From Demequina silvatica (GTDB lineage Bacteria; Actinomycetota; Actinomycetes; Actinomycetales; Demequinaceae): 64,000 bases of DNA. How positions within the stretch are numbered: the first letter of the stretch is position 1; each line of letters begins with the position of its first letter. Positions 17,589 to 28,226 of this stretch are shown here, piece after piece. The position numbers were made by a program, and so were the translations under genes. Location: the NCBI RefSeq assembly GCF_000971215.1, contig NZ_BBMA01000006.1, positions 186,001 through 250,000 of the forward strand. The letters are read 5' to 3'. The notes under the pieces are model-generated. The model was not told the origin of the DNA. It searched no databases and saw nothing but the letters and a program-made list of their open reading frames with translations.

Positions 17589-17746
17589 GTGCCGAGCGCC
17601 CCGCGCAGGATGCCCATGAGCAGCCCGCGCACCTCGTCCGACTTGAGGATCACCACGAGGAGGCCGGCGAAGCCCGCCGCGGCCACCGTCACGAGCGCGT
17701 ACTCGACCGTGGCCATCCCCTCGTCGTTGTGCAGATCCCTCTTCAT
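17585..17746 (-). CDS. DUF4244 family Flp-pilin-like protein
   Basis: The protein has 53 residues. MKRDLHNDEGMATVEYALV shows a short charged leader, the E-G-M-A-T-V-E-Y pattern of Flp/Tad pilins, and a single hydrophobic helix to about residue 34. This is the expected size and position for the small pilin-like gene of the actinobacterial tad locus (Rv3656c counterpart). GAAGGGAG precedes the ATG. Because the ClC gene separates it from the ATPase and membrane genes, it probably uses its own promoter in the 180-bp gap upstream. Confidence 0.82.
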   Translation of the reverse strand: MKRDLHNDEGMATVEYALVTVAAAGFAGLLVVILKSDEVRGLLMGILRGALGT

Positions 17747-17926
17747 TCCCACTCCCTTCTCCGGTGCTCTCCACGCTCCGCAGAACCGGGCGCGGCGGCC
17801 AGGCCGCCCCCCGGATCTGTGGGGAGGGACGGGGACGCGAGGGCCCGTGGACATCGGCCGCGCACCCGCGCGGCCTAGAGTGTGCGGAGGGCGGTCAACG
17901 CCCTGGCACACGCTTCGAGGGGGACC

Positions 17927-19231
17927 ATGAACGACGTCGCGCAGAGCCCCAGCCCCGCGCTGCTGGCGAAGTCCGCCGTCCCCGCGGCGATCGTGGGCGT
18001 CGGGTCCGCGCTGGTGCTGTTCGGCGTCGACGCGATCGCGCACCAGCTGCACCACGTGTGGTGGGAGTGGCTGCCCGACGCGCTCGGCGTCGACGGCGAG
18101 GCACGCTGGTGGGCCGCGCTCATCCTCATCCTCACGGGCGCGCTCGTGGGCCTCACGCTGTGGAAGGCTCCGGGACACGGCGGCCACGACACCGCGACGG
18201 TCGAGCTGGTCTCGCCGCCCCTGCCGCTACGCACGCTCCCCGGCGTCGCGGTCGCGCTCATCCTGGGACTCGCGGGCGGCGTCAGCCTGGGCCCGGAGGG
18301 GCCGATCATCATGATCGCGACAGGCCTCACCGTGATCGCCTACCGGAGGTTCCTCCCGCAGGTGCCGGTGCCGCTCATCCTCATGATCTCGACGGCGGCG
18401 ATGCTGGGCGCGATGCTCGGCACCCCGGTCGCGGCGGCGCTGGTGCTCACCGGCGTGCTCGGCGGGTCCGCGCCGGGCCAGCTGTGGGACAGGCTGTTCG
18501 CCCCGCTGGTCGCGGCCGGCGCGGGCGCGGCGGTCTACCACCTGCTCGGCGGCGCGTCGTGGGACATGGGCCTGCCCGACTACTCGGTGCAGTGGATCGA
18601 CCTGCTCTCCGCCTCCGTCATCGGCGTGGCCGGCGCGGCACTGGGCGCGGCCGCCGCCGCAGCGTTCACGCCCGCGCACCGCATGTTCCGCCGCCTGGGT
18701 CACCCGATGCTGTACGTCACCGCGGGCGGCGCGCTCCTCGCGGTGCTGGTGCTGATCGGCGGTCAGATCACCACCGGCAAGGGCGCCGACCAGACGGCCG
18801 AGATCCTCGCGACCTGGCAGGACTACTCGGTCGCCGGCCTCGCGCTCATCGTGCTGGTGAAGCTGGTCGCGATCGTGGTCTCCGGCGCCGCGGGCTTCCG
18901 CGGCGGCCGCATCTTCCCCGCCATGTTCACGGGCGTGGCGCTCGGCCTGTTCGCCCACGCGCTGGTGCCCGACGTGCCGATCACCCTCGCGGTCGCGGCC
19001 GGCGTGCTCGGCGTGGTGTTCGCGGTGGGCCGCGACGGCTGGCTCGCGCTGTTCGCCGGCGTGCTCATCTCCGGCTCGATCACCGTGCTGCCCGTCCTGT
19101 CCATCGCGGTGCTGCCCGTGTGGCTGGTGCTCACGCGCGCGCCGCACATGCTGGTCCACGAGGAGCCGGCGCACGCGGCCGCGGGATCCGCCGCGCCCCC
19201 CGCGCCCCCCGCCCCGCCGGCGGCCGGCTGA
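17927..19231 (+). CDS. ClC-family chloride channel or chloride/proton antiporter
   Basis: The 434-residue protein has 10-12 hydrophobic segments. GGVSLGPEGP near residues 117-126 is the ClC selectivity motif and includes the gating glutamate (about 123). GFRGGRIFPAMF near 325 is the second filter motif. The C-terminus is a short Ala/Pro tail without CBS domains. GAGGGGG precedes the ATG, and TAGAGT at 17876 is a possible -10. The gene reads convergently into the tad membrane gene, with only 4 bp between the two stop codons, and so splits the tad locus in two. Confidence 0.9.
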   Translation: MNDVAQSPSPALLAKSAVPAAIVGVGSALVLFGVDAIAHQLHHVWWEWLPDALGVDGEARWWAALILILTGALVGLTLWKAPGHGGHDTATVELVSPPLPLRTLPGVAVALILGLAGGVSLGPEGPIIMIATGLTVIAYRRFLPQVPVPLILMISTAAMLGAMLGTPVAAALVLTGVLGGSAPGQLWDRLFAPLVAAGAGAAVYHLLGGASWDMGLPDYSVQWIDLLSASVIGVAGAALGAAAAAAFTPAHRMFRRLGHPMLYVTAGGALLAVLVLIGGQITTGKGADQTAEILATWQDYSVAGLALIVLVKLVAIVVSGAAGFRGGRIFPAMFTGVALGLFAHALVPDVPITLAVAAGVLGVVFAVGRDGWLALFAGVLISGSITVLPVLSIAVLPVWLVLTRAPHMLVHEEPAHAAAGSAAPPAPPAPPAAG

Positions 19232-19235
19232 CCGC

Positions 19236-20096
19236 TCAGGGCGCTCCGCCCGCCAGCACGCTGCCGCCCACGACGGCGACCAGCAGCGGCGCGAGCCCCA
19301 CCGCGAGGAACGCCGGCAGCAGGCACAGCGCGAGCGGCAACGCGACCCGGACGCCCAGCTCCCCGGCCGCGACGGCGGCCTCGGTGCGCGCCCGTCGCGC
19401 GGCCGCCCGGGACACCGCCTCGAGCGACGCCGCCGGGCTCGCCCCGGCGCTCACCGCCGGCAGCACGGCGCGCGCGACGCCGTCCCACGGCGGGTCCGCG
19501 CCCTCCATCCCGTCCGCGAGCGCCGCGAGGCCCGGCTCCTCGAGCGCCTCCCCGACCGCCCGGAGAGCGCCCGGCACTGACGCCCCCGCCTCCAAGGCCG
19601 CGGCGACCAGGGCCGCTCCGGCGACCACCGCATCGGCCTCCCCTCCGGCGGCGCCGGCGCGCGTCACGATCCGCACGGTCCATGCGCGGCCGGCCCACGT
19701 GAGCGAGCCCCCGATCGCGAGCAGCGCCCATCCGAGCGGCGTCAACGCGAGGACGCGGATGGTGCGCGGGTCGACGAGCGCGCCGAGCGCGAGGCCGGCG
19801 AGCGGCAGCCACATCAGCACCCGCGCGCTCAGCCGGGGTCCGGCGAGGGCCGCGCGGCGCAGCGCGTCCGCCTCGCGCGCGTCGGCGGCGGCCTCCGCGA
19901 TGGCAAGCAGCATCGAGGCCAGCGGCGCCCCGGTGCGCAGCGCGAGGGCGTCCGCGGCCGCGACGGCCCGCTCCAGCGTGCCCGCCGGCCGCGCGGGCAC
20001 CTGAACCCCGGCGCGCGCCCATGCCTCGCCGGCGGGCAGGCCCGCGCGCAGCAGCCCCACCACCCGCGGGAGCGACTGGTCCCACCCCTCGCTCAC
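19236..20096 (-). CDS. TadB/TadC-type secretion system F-domain membrane protein
   Basis: The protein has 286 residues. The N-terminal part is a helical cytoplasmic domain (LRAGLPAGEAWARAG, then LALRTGAPLASMLLAIAEAA). Two hydrophobic segments at about 90-125 and a pair near the C-terminus (about 255-285) flank the F domain. Such proteins form the inner-membrane platform of Tad pili. GTG at 20096 overlaps the tadA stop by four bases (GTGA). Most tad loci carry two such genes in tandem and this one has only one. Confidence 0.82.
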   Translation of the reverse strand: MSEGWDQSLPRVVGLLRAGLPAGEAWARAGVQVPARPAGTLERAVAAADALALRTGAPLASMLLAIAEAAADAREADALRRAALAGPRLSARVLMWLPLAGLALGALVDPRTIRVLALTPLGWALLAIGGSLTWAGRAWTVRIVTRAGAAGGEADAVVAGAALVAAALEAGASVPGALRAVGEALEEPGLAALADGMEGADPPWDGVARAVLPAVSAGASPAASLEAVSRAAARRARTEAAVAAGELGVRVALPLALCLLPAFLAVGLAPLLVAVVGGSVLAGGAP

Positions 20097-21091
20097 GCCG
20101 CCACCCCCTCCGCGAGCGCGCGCAGCCCGGGCCACGCGGGCCCGTACCGCTCGCCGGCGTCGTCGCGCTCGATCGCGGTGACCGTCGCGAGGCTGCCAGA
20201 GTCGGCCCTGAGCCGTGCGACCTCCCGCACCCGCCGTCCCGCCGCCGCACGCTCGACGTGCACCACCACCGCGAACGCCGCCGCGGCCTGCGCCGCCAGC
20301 TGGGCCGGCGACATCCCGGCGAGCACCGCGAGCGCCTCCAGCCGCGCGGGCACGTCGCGCGCCGAGTTCGCGTGCACGGTGGTGAGCGCGCCGCGATGAC
20401 CCGTGTTGGCGGCCGCGAGGACCTCCCGCAGCTCCGCGCCGCGGCACTCCCCGAGCACGATCCGGTCGGGCCGCATCCGCAGCGCCTCCCGCACCAGCCG
20501 CTCGAGCGGCACGCCGCCCGCGCCCTCGACGTTGGGACGCCGCTCGACCAGCCGCACCACGTGCGGGTGCCCGAGCGCGAGCTCGCCCGCCTCCTCCACC
20601 AGCACGATCCTCTCGCCCGGATCCGCGGCCGTCAGCAGAGAGGCGAGCAGCGTGGTCTTGCCCGCGCCCGTCCCGCCGGACACCAGCAGCGGCACGCGGG
20701 CGCGCACCAGGGCGGCGAGCATCTCTGCCAGATCGTGCGACAGCATCCCGCCCGCGACCAGGTCCTCGAGCGCGAACGGCGTCGCGCGGATCCGCCGCAG
20801 GGAGATCGCGGCGCACCCGTCCGCGATCGGGGGCAGGACCGCATGGAGCCGCGTGCCGTCGGCGAGCCGGGCGTCGACGGTGGGCGCGGCATCGTCCAAC
20901 CGCCTGCCAGCCGAGGCAGCCAGGGCGACCGCGAGCGCGCGCACGTCCTCCGCCGTCGCGAGGTCGACGGCATGGCGCTCGATCCCGCGCCCGCGGTCCA
21001 CCCAGGCGACGCCGGGCGCCTGCATCATGACGTCCGTCACGCCGGGCAGCGCGAGCAGGGGCGCGAGGGGTCCCGCAGGGAGGTCGGTCAC
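20093..21091 (-). CDS. tadA: Tad pilus/secretion ATPase, CpaF/TadA family
   Basis: The 332-residue ATPase powers pilin assembly or export. Walker A is GGTGAGKTT at 139-147. The Asp-box-like VLVEEAGEL is at 163-171, a His-box HPHVV near 175, and RPDRIVLGECRG at 208-218 is Walker B. TTVHANSARD near 235 is the second His region. The N-terminal domain is shorter than in full CpaF proteins (about 130 residues before Walker A), as in other actinobacterial TadA. The ssd gene expected upstream in this locus type is absent; the divergent HAD gene follows at once. A near copy of the signal word (20888) lies inside. Confidence 0.93.
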   Translation of the reverse strand: MTDLPAGPLAPLLALPGVTDVMMQAPGVAWVDRGRGIERHAVDLATAEDVRALAVALAASAGRRLDDAAPTVDARLADGTRLHAVLPPIADGCAAISLRRIRATPFALEDLVAGGMLSHDLAEMLAALVRARVPLLVSGGTGAGKTTLLASLLTAADPGERIVLVEEAGELALGHPHVVRLVERRPNVEGAGGVPLERLVREALRMRPDRIVLGECRGAELREVLAAANTGHRGALTTVHANSARDVPARLEALAVLAGMSPAQLAAQAAAAFAVVVHVERAAAGRRVREVARLRADSGSLATVTAIERDDAGERYGPAWPGLRALAEGVAA

Positions 21092-21145
21092 CCCACGAGC
21101 GTCGCCGCGACCGGGGCCGCGCGCCAGGCCCGGCGGCGCGCCTGT

Positions 21146-21155
21146 GGACGATGCG
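21146..21155 (+). repeat. GGACGATGCG signal word, intergenic copy
   Basis: This copy lies in the divergent gap between tadA and the HAD gene. It extends as GGACGATGCGCGGGTCGCC, one of the best matches to the longer consensus. Confidence 0.8.
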
Positions 21156-21221
21156 CGGGTCGCCCGGTCCCGGGGACATCGGCACCGCGCGGGGCCGGGC
21201 GGGGATGTCGGGGGCGGCGGC

Positions 21222-21227
21222 TACGCT
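21222..21227 (+). promoter_or_regulatory. leaderless -10 element TACGCT
   Basis: TACGCT ends 6 nt before the ATG at 21234. No ribosome site is visible, so the message is probably leaderless. Confidence 0.45.
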
Positions 21228-21233
21228 GACGTC

Positions 21234-22043
21234 ATGGCGGCAGCGGGTCCGCGGCAGAGCGCGGCGTTCTTCGACCTGGACAAGACCATCATCGCGAGGT
21301 CCTCGTCCATGGCGTTCTCGCGCTCGTTCTTCGAGGGCGGGCTGCTCACGCGCTCCAAGGCGCTGCGCACCGCGTTCGCGCAGTTCCTGTTCGAGGTGGG
21401 CGGCGCGGACGAGCGTCAGACGTCACGCCTGCGCGACGCGCTCAGCGAGCTCATCGCGGGCTGGGACGTCGCCCAGGTCGACGAGATCGTGGCGGAGACG
21501 CTGCACGAGCACATCGACCCGATCGTCTACCAGGAGGCGCTCGACCTCATCCGGCGCCACCAGGCCAACGGGCGCGACGTGGTGATCGTGAGCGCGTCCG
21601 CGCTGCAGGTGGTCGAGCCGATCGCGCGGCTGCTGGGCGCGGACGCCGTGGTCGCGTCGCGCATGGAGGTCGAGGACGGCCGCTTCACCGGGGAGATCTC
21701 GTTCTACGCGTACGGTCCCGCGAAGGCGGAGGCGATCCGCGAGCTCGCCGACCGGCTGGGCTACGACCTCCCCACCAGCTACGCCTACTCGGACTCCATC
21801 ACCGACGCCCCCATGCTCGACGAGGTGGGCCACGGCTTCGCGGTCAACCCCGACCGCGCGATGCGCCGTGCCGCGCGCCGTCACGGCTGGGGCGTCCTGG
21901 TGTTCCGCAAGCCCGTGGGGCTGCGTTCCCCCGCCGGCACACGCCCGGCGATCGTCGCCTCGATCGCGCTGGCCGCCGTCGCGGCCGTGTGGATCATCTC
22001 GCTCGCCGCGCGCCGCGGACAGGGCTCGGACCAGGACATCTGA
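21234..22043 (+). CDS. HAD-IB family phosphatase with C-terminal membrane helix
   Basis: The protein has 269 residues. FFDLDKTI (Asp14 nucleophile, Asp16) is HAD motif I, IVSASA near 120 is motif II, and SYAYSDSITDAPML near 185 supplies the motif III lysine region and motif IV acids. The SerB-like cap lies between. A hydrophobic helix at about 242-260 and a polar tail anchor it to the membrane. The same gene flanks the tad locus divergently in mycobacteria (Rv3661 position), which supports the synteny. The substrate is unknown; phosphoserine or a phospholipid headgroup are possibilities. Confidence 0.88.
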   Translation: MAAAGPRQSAAFFDLDKTIIARSSSMAFSRSFFEGGLLTRSKALRTAFAQFLFEVGGADERQTSRLRDALSELIAGWDVAQVDEIVAETLHEHIDPIVYQEALDLIRRHQANGRDVVIVSASALQVVEPIARLLGADAVVASRMEVEDGRFTGEISFYAYGPAKAEAIRELADRLGYDLPTSYAYSDSITDAPMLDEVGHGFAVNPDRAMRRAARRHGWGVLVFRKPVGLRSPAGTRPAIVASIALAAVAAVWIISLAARRGQGSDQDI

Positions 22044-22124
22044 CCCGATTTCGGGCGCCCGTGACTGCGTTAGTGTGTTCTCGCCGAGGCGCGGAGGTCG
22101 TGTCACGGCGGGGGGAAGACAACG

Positions 22125-22277
22125 ATGAACAAGGCTCTGGTCGCGGCGCTCGTGGGCGTGCTCGGGCTCGCACTAGGCTTCGGCGCCGGCTACCTGTGGG
22201 ACAACGCCCGCGACGGCGACGGCGACCCTGCGGACAGCCCCACGCCGACCGCGACGGCGACCGCCGCATCGTCCTGA
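22125..22277 (+). CDS. 50-residue single-helix secreted or membrane peptide
   Basis: The peptide starts MNKALVAALVGVLGLALGF: a single lysine, then a hydrophobic helix to about residue 24 (GYLW), then Asp/Pro/Thr-rich residues ending TATAASS. GGGGGGAAG lies 7-8 nt upstream of the ATG. The final Ala-Ser-Ser codons form an exact signal word (22265-22274) that abuts the stop codon. The family is not recognised. The good ribosome site and codon pattern argue that it is real. Confidence 0.6.
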   Translation: MNKALVAALVGVLGLALGFGAGYLWDNARDGDGDPADSPTPTATATAASS

Positions 22278-22428
22278 AACCCGCCTCGTGTGCAGTACGT
22301 CACACGAGGCCGAATCGGGCCCGCGCACGCGGGCGAGGCGAGTCCGAATCGTCCCTTCGATGACGTATCCTCGCCACAGCCCCCTCGCGTCGCCGGTGGG
22401 CTGAGCACACCCTTCTCGAGGACGTCAC

Positions 22429-23388
22429 TTGCGCAAGATCCTTCTCGCCCTCGCCGCGCTGATCATCGCGGTGGGCTCCGCCGCCGCCGGATGGTTCGGC
22501 GTGAAGGCGTGGAAGGCGTCGCAGGTCGCGGGCACCCCGCTGCCGAACCCGGTCACGTCCGAGACGGCCAGCGGGGAGACGGTGCCGCTGACGTTCCGCC
22601 TGTCCGAGGTGGTCGCGTCCGGCAACGACCTGTTCGACCCGCCCGCGTGCGGCGAGACGTGGACGCCCGACGGCGCCGACGCGAACGGCGTGCTGCCCGT
22701 GGTCGACGCGTCGCTGAGCGAGGTCGACGGCGTCGACACCGTCACCGTCATCCCCGGCTACACCACCGAGACGGCCGGCCTGGGCTTCCTCGCGTCCGAG
22801 GGCAACGTGATCGTGACCAGGGACGATGTGGTGGTCACCCCGGACTGGGGCGGCGAGTTCGTCCCGGAGTACTTTGTCGCGACGCCGGGCGAGACCACGC
22901 TCACGCAGAACAACCTGTCGATCACAGCGGCGCTGCTGTGCGACGTCTCGGACGAGCTCAACGCCATCTGGCAGGGCTTCGACTGGTCCACCGCGACCGA
23001 GGAGCAGATCGCCGCGAAGCAGGCCGAGGCGGCCGAGTTCTACGCCGCCCACGAGTCGCTGCCCGCGGGGACCTACCGCGTGTACCAGTGGTCGCCGATC
23101 ATCCTGGGCGCGCCCGCCGCGAGCGCGCGCGTGCTCGCCGAGGAGGGCATCACCGGGCTCTCGGGCCTCCAGTACAACGCCGGCTACACCGACCTCTACG
23201 ACGACCCGCGCGTGCAGGAGCACTGCACCGACCAGGTCGACGCGGACGGCAACCTGCTCCAGCGCAGCTGCGATGTCCCCGAGGACGTGCTCGCCGAGGT
23301 GCTCGAGCGCGACGTCCCGGTCGAGTACATCGCGGACGTGCCGCCGGCGGTGGCGTTCTCCCTCGCTGCCGAGTTCACGGTCGAGTAG
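22429..23388 (+). CDS. secreted hypothetical protein
   Basis: The protein has 319 residues from TTG at 22429, with GAGGA 8 nt upstream. The start RKILLALAALIIAVGSAAAG is a typical signal peptide or N-terminal anchor. The exported part is acidic with six cysteines, including PPACGETW, LLCDVS and the pair in EHCTDQ and RSCDVP, which could form disulfides. It has no catalytic signature and the family is not recognised. It is preceded by a 151-bp gap and followed by a convergent small gene. Confidence 0.7.
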   Translation: MRKILLALAALIIAVGSAAAGWFGVKAWKASQVAGTPLPNPVTSETASGETVPLTFRLSEVVASGNDLFDPPACGETWTPDGADANGVLPVVDASLSEVDGVDTVTVIPGYTTETAGLGFLASEGNVIVTRDDVVVTPDWGGEFVPEYFVATPGETTLTQNNLSITAALLCDVSDELNAIWQGFDWSTATEEQIAAKQAEAAEFYAAHESLPAGTYRVYQWSPIILGAPAASARVLAEEGITGLSGLQYNAGYTDLYDDPRVQEHCTDQVDADGNLLQRSCDVPEDVLAEVLERDVPVEYIADVPPAVAFSLAAEFTVE

Positions 23389-23399
23389 CGGCGCCCGCC

Positions 23400-23672
23400 T
23401 CAGCCGGACTTGCGGCGGAACTGCTGAGGCGAGTGCGCGGAGCCGTTGCCGTGCAGGTGCGCACCCGGTCCCTGCGCGGATCCGTGGACCCCGCCGCCCT
23501 GCCCGTCGTTGCCCACCGCGGCGGCCATGACCGCTTGTGCGTCGCCGTCCTTGACGGAGGACAGGAAGGACTGCGCGGGCTCGTCCTTGAGCATCTTCGC
23601 GAGCTTCCCGTGGTGGAAGATGTGCACCTCGCCGTTGGTGCGGGTCCGGTAGTCGAAGCCTTCTGCGCTCAT
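23400..23672 (-). CDS. small hypothetical protein, Gly/His-rich C-terminus
   Basis: The protein has 90 residues from ATG at 23672. The N-terminal half ([29 protein letters not shown]) looks like a compact basic domain. The second half is Gly, His and Ser-rich (about 55-85) and ends RRKSG. It has no signal peptide. The domain half reads like a conserved actinobacterial small protein, but I cannot name it. It converges with the secreted protein gene upstream. Confidence 0.6.
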   Translation of the reverse strand: MSAEGFDYRTRTNGEVHIFHHGKLAKMLKDEPAQSFLSSVKDGDAQAVMAAAVGNDGQGGGVHGSAQGPGAHLHGNGSAHSPQQFRRKSG

Positions 23673-23718
23673 CGCCCCAGGCTCGCACGGACTGGACGCG
23701 AGCGCGCGGGGAAACCGG

Positions 23719-23728
23719 CGCATCGTCC
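23719..23728 (-). repeat. GGACGATGCG signal word, intergenic copy
   Basis: This copy lies between a divergent pair, 47 bp from the small gene's start and 85 bp before acetyl-CoA synthetase. It is flanked as GGGACGATGCGCCGG. Confidence 0.8.
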
Positions 23729-23799
23729 CTTGCGACACGCGCAACCGATCGAATACCAGGCCGTCTAACAAAGCCTTCCCAGCCCTGGGACCTTGGTCC

Positions 23800-23805
23800 T
23801 AGGGT
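23800..23805 (+). promoter_or_regulatory. leaderless -10 element TAGGGT
   Basis: TAGGGT ends 7 nt before the ATG at 23813. This supports that start over the in-frame GTG at 23804. Confidence 0.4.
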
Positions 23806-23812
23806 GGCGCGC

Positions 23813-25801
<1,989 letters not shown>

Positions 25802-25808
25802 TCCCGGC

Positions 25809-25868
25809 CCGCGCCCCCTGCGCCGCCCGCCCCTGCGCTGCCCACTCCTCCGCTGCCCGCCCCTGCGC
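25809..25868 (+). repeat. degenerate 15-bp tandem repeat after acs
   Basis: GCCCGCCCCTGCGC occurs at 25825 and 25855, with a diverged unit between them, giving a 15-bp period. The last unit can pair with the GCGGGCGGGG that follows, which could end the acs transcript. Confidence 0.6.
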
Positions 25869-25910
25869 GGGCGGGGCGCCCGGCGTAACGTGACATGAGG
25901 GGAGGTCCTC

Positions 25911-26309
25911 ATGCGCGGTGCGACGACCCGGGCGCTCCGGGGCGCGGCGGTGGTGGCGGCGGTCGCGCTCGCCCTCGCGGGCTGCGGCGGCTCGGACACC
26001 GACGCCCCGTCGGTCACGTCGCCCCAACCGGCGGACGCGACCGTGGTCGAGGTGAGCGCGGTCGAGTACGGCTACACCGCCTCCGCGACGGAGATCGACG
26101 CGGGCTCGATCACGTTCGAGCTCACCAACGACGGCGAGATGTCCCACGACCTGGTGCTCGACGGCGATCCCGGCGGCGCAACCGCGGTGATCGGGCCCGG
26201 CGAGACGGACCGCTTCACGGTCGACCTCGAGCCGGGGAGCTACACGCTTTACTGCTCGGTGGGCAACCACCGCGCGCTCGGGATGGTGCTGACGATCACG
26301 GTTACCTGA
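25911..26309 (+). CDS. cupredoxin-domain lipoprotein (plastocyanin-like)
   Basis: The protein has 132 residues. A signal peptide ends in the lipobox LALAGC (Cys25), so the protein is lipid-anchored outside the membrane. The cupredoxin domain spans about 45-132, with type-1 copper ligands His79 (SHDL), Cys115, His120 and Met125 in the usual C-x4-H-x4-M order. It probably shuttles electrons or carries copper. GGGGAGG precedes the ATG. There is no adjacent copper oxidase; the gene stands alone between acs and the peptide transporter operon. Confidence 0.88.
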   Translation: MRGATTRALRGAAVVAAVALALAGCGGSDTDAPSVTSPQPADATVVEVSAVEYGYTASATEIDAGSITFELTNDGEMSHDLVLDGDPGGATAVIGPGETDRFTVDLEPGSYTLYCSVGNHRALGMVLTITVT

Positions 26310-26349
26310 CCGCGGGCGCCGTGGTGGCCCGCGCGCCCCGCGGGACGGC

Positions 26350-26458
26350 CACCGCGCTTTCTCGGGCTTCGATGCGCGCTGCGGGACAGCCGCCCCGGGC
26401 CGCATGTCCCGCCCGAAGCACAGCCCGACAAGAAAGCACGGTGAGTGTCCCGCAGCGC
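26350..26458. other. interleaved inverted repeats, possible pseudoknot-type RNA
   Basis: Arm A at 26350-26362 pairs with 26431-26443 (12 of 13), and arm B at 26376-26388 pairs perfectly with 26446-26458. The order A, B, A', B' is that of a pseudoknot rather than a simple hairpin. A smaller pair CGGGCT (26363) / AGCCCG (26422) sits inside A. The element fills the gap between two convergent genes. Confidence 0.5.
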
Positions 26459-26519
26459 GAGGGTGGCGCGACGGTGGCGCGAGGGCTGCACGGCGCGATC
26501 CTGCACCCCGCCCCGCACC

Positions 26520-28226
26520 TCAGCCCCTCAACGCCTCCCACTGCGCCCGCCGCTCCGCCTGCTCCACCGGGTCCGGCACCGGCAGGGACGCGAGCAGCCG
26601 CTGCGTATACGCATCCGAAGGCGCCCCGAGCACCTCAGCACCCGTCCCCTCCTCCACCAGCCGCCCGCGGTGCAGCACCGCGATCCGGTCCGCGAGCATG
26701 TCCACCACCGCGAGGTCGTGGCTGATGAACAGCGCCGCGAAGCCCAGCTCGCGGTGGAGCTCGTCGAACAGGTCGAGCACGCGCGCCTGGACGGAGACGT
26801 CGAGCGCGGAGGTCGGCTCGTCGGCGATGAGCAGCTCGGGGTCGAGCGCGAGCGCCCGCGCGAGCGAGGCGCGCTGACGCTGGCCGCCCGACAGCTCATG
26901 CGGGTAGCGGTCGCCGTACGAGGCGGGCAGCTGGACCGCCTCGAGCAGCTCGTCGACGCGCGCCCGGGCGTCCTCCGCGGACCCGAAGCGCCCGTTCACC
27001 ACCAGCGGCTCCGCCACGCACTGCGCGATGGTGAGCAGCGGGTTGAAGCTGGTCGCCGGGTCCTGGAACACGAACCCGATGCGCGGCCGGATGGGGCGGA
27101 TGTCGCGCTCGCGCGCGCCCGCCATCTCCACGCCGAGCACCTCGAAGGATCCGCCGGAGACCCGCGTGAGGCCCGCCATCGCGCGCCCGATCGTGGTCTT
27201 GCCCGAGCCGGACTCGCCCACCAGGCCCAGCACCTCCCCGGGCCGGATCGCGAAGGACACCCCGTCGACGGCCACGAAGTCGGGCTGTCGGAAGCGCCCC
27301 GGATAGACGATGCGCAGGTCGCGGGCCGCGACCACCGGCGCCTGGTCCTCCCAGCCGGCCGGGCGACGGGAGGCGCGCTCCTCGGCGCGGGCGAGGCCCT
27401 CGCCGATCCGCGGCACCGCCGCGAGCAGCTGCCGCGTGTACGGCTCCTGCGGGTTCGCGAACAGCTCGCGGACCGGCGCCTGCTCGACCAGCTTGCCCTG
27501 GTACATCACCGCGACGCGGTCGGCCAGGTCCGCGACCACGCCCATGTTGTGGGTGATGAGGACGATCGCGGCGCCGAACTCGTCGCGGCAGCGGCGCAGC
27601 AGGTCGAGGATCTCGGCCTGCACGGTGACGTCGAGCGCGGTGGTCGGCTCGTCGGCGACGATCACGCCGGGGTCGAGCGCCAGCGCCTGCGCGATCACGA
27701 TGCGCTGCTTCTGGCCTCCCGAGAACTGGTGCGGGTAGTGGTCGACGCGCGTCTCGGGGTCGGGGATCCCGACGCGGCGCATGATGTCGATCGCCTTGTC
27801 GCGCGCCTCCTGCTTGGACAGCCTGCCGTGCGCGCGCAGGCCCTCGGCGATCTGCCACCCGACGGTGAAGACGGGGTTGAGCGACGTCGAGGGCTCCTGG
27901 AACACCATCGCGGCGTCGCGGCCGCGCAGCTGACGGAGCCGGGACGCGGACATGGGGACCACGTCGCCGCCCCCGGCGGACGCGCCGCCCCCGGCCGCCG
28001 CATCGTCCCTCCCGCGGACCACCACGGCGCCGCGGACCGTCGCGGTCTCGGGCAGGAGGCCCAGGATGGACTTCGCGGTGACGGTCTTGCCGGAGCCGGA
28101 CTCGCCGACCACGGCGAGCACCTCGCCCGGATGGACGGCGAGCGAGACGCCGTCGACGGCGCGGACGGGGCCGTGGTCGGTGGCGAAGGTCACCGCGAGG
28201 TCGCGGATGTCGACGATCTCGGTCAT
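26520..28226 (-). CDS. peptide ABC importer, fused dual ATPase (DppD-DppF type)
   Basis: The protein has 568 residues in two nucleotide-binding halves. Half one has Walker A GESGSGKT at 41-48, signature FSGGQKQR and Walker B VIVADEPTTALD. Half two has Walker A near 331-339, signature LSGGQRQR and LLIADEPTSALD. Each ends in the oligopeptide-transporter type C-terminal region (YTRQLLAAVP, YTQRLLASLP). It energises uptake of di- or oligopeptides by the two permeases upstream. The ATG overlaps the permease stop (ATGA). A Gly/Ala insertion near residues 70-90 of half one contains an exact signal word (27999). Confidence 0.93.
   Translation of the reverse strand: MTEIVDIRDLAVTFATDHGPVRAVDGVSLAVHPGEVLAVVGESGSGKTVTAKSILGLLPETATVRGAVVVRGRDDAAAGGGASAGGGDVVPMSASRLRQLRGRDAAMVFQEPSTSLNPVFTVGWQIAEGLRAHGRLSKQEARDKAIDIMRRVGIPDPETRVDHYPHQFSGGQKQRIVIAQALALDPGVIVADEPTTALDVTVQAEILDLLRRCRDEFGAAIVLITHNMGVVADLADRVAVMYQGKLVEQAPVRELFANPQEPYTRQLLAAVPRIGEGLARAEERASRRPAGWEDQAPVVAARDLRIVYPGRFRQPDFVAVDGVSFAIRPGEVLGLVGESGSGKTTIGRAMAGLTRVSGGSFEVLGVEMAGARERDIRPIRPRIGFVFQDPATSFNPLLTIAQCVAEPLVVNGRFGSAEDARARVDELLEAVQLPASYGDRYPHELSGGQRQRASLARALALDPELLIADEPTSALDVSVQARVLDLFDELHRELGFAALFISHDLAVVDMLADRIAVLHRGRLVEEGTGAEVLGAPSDAYTQRLLASLPVPDPVEQAERRAQWEALRG

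Noticed and set aside
23804-23812. GTG start for acetyl-CoA synthetase three codons upstream
   Set aside because: The ATG at 23813 fits the -10 spacing better and gives a normal N-terminus.
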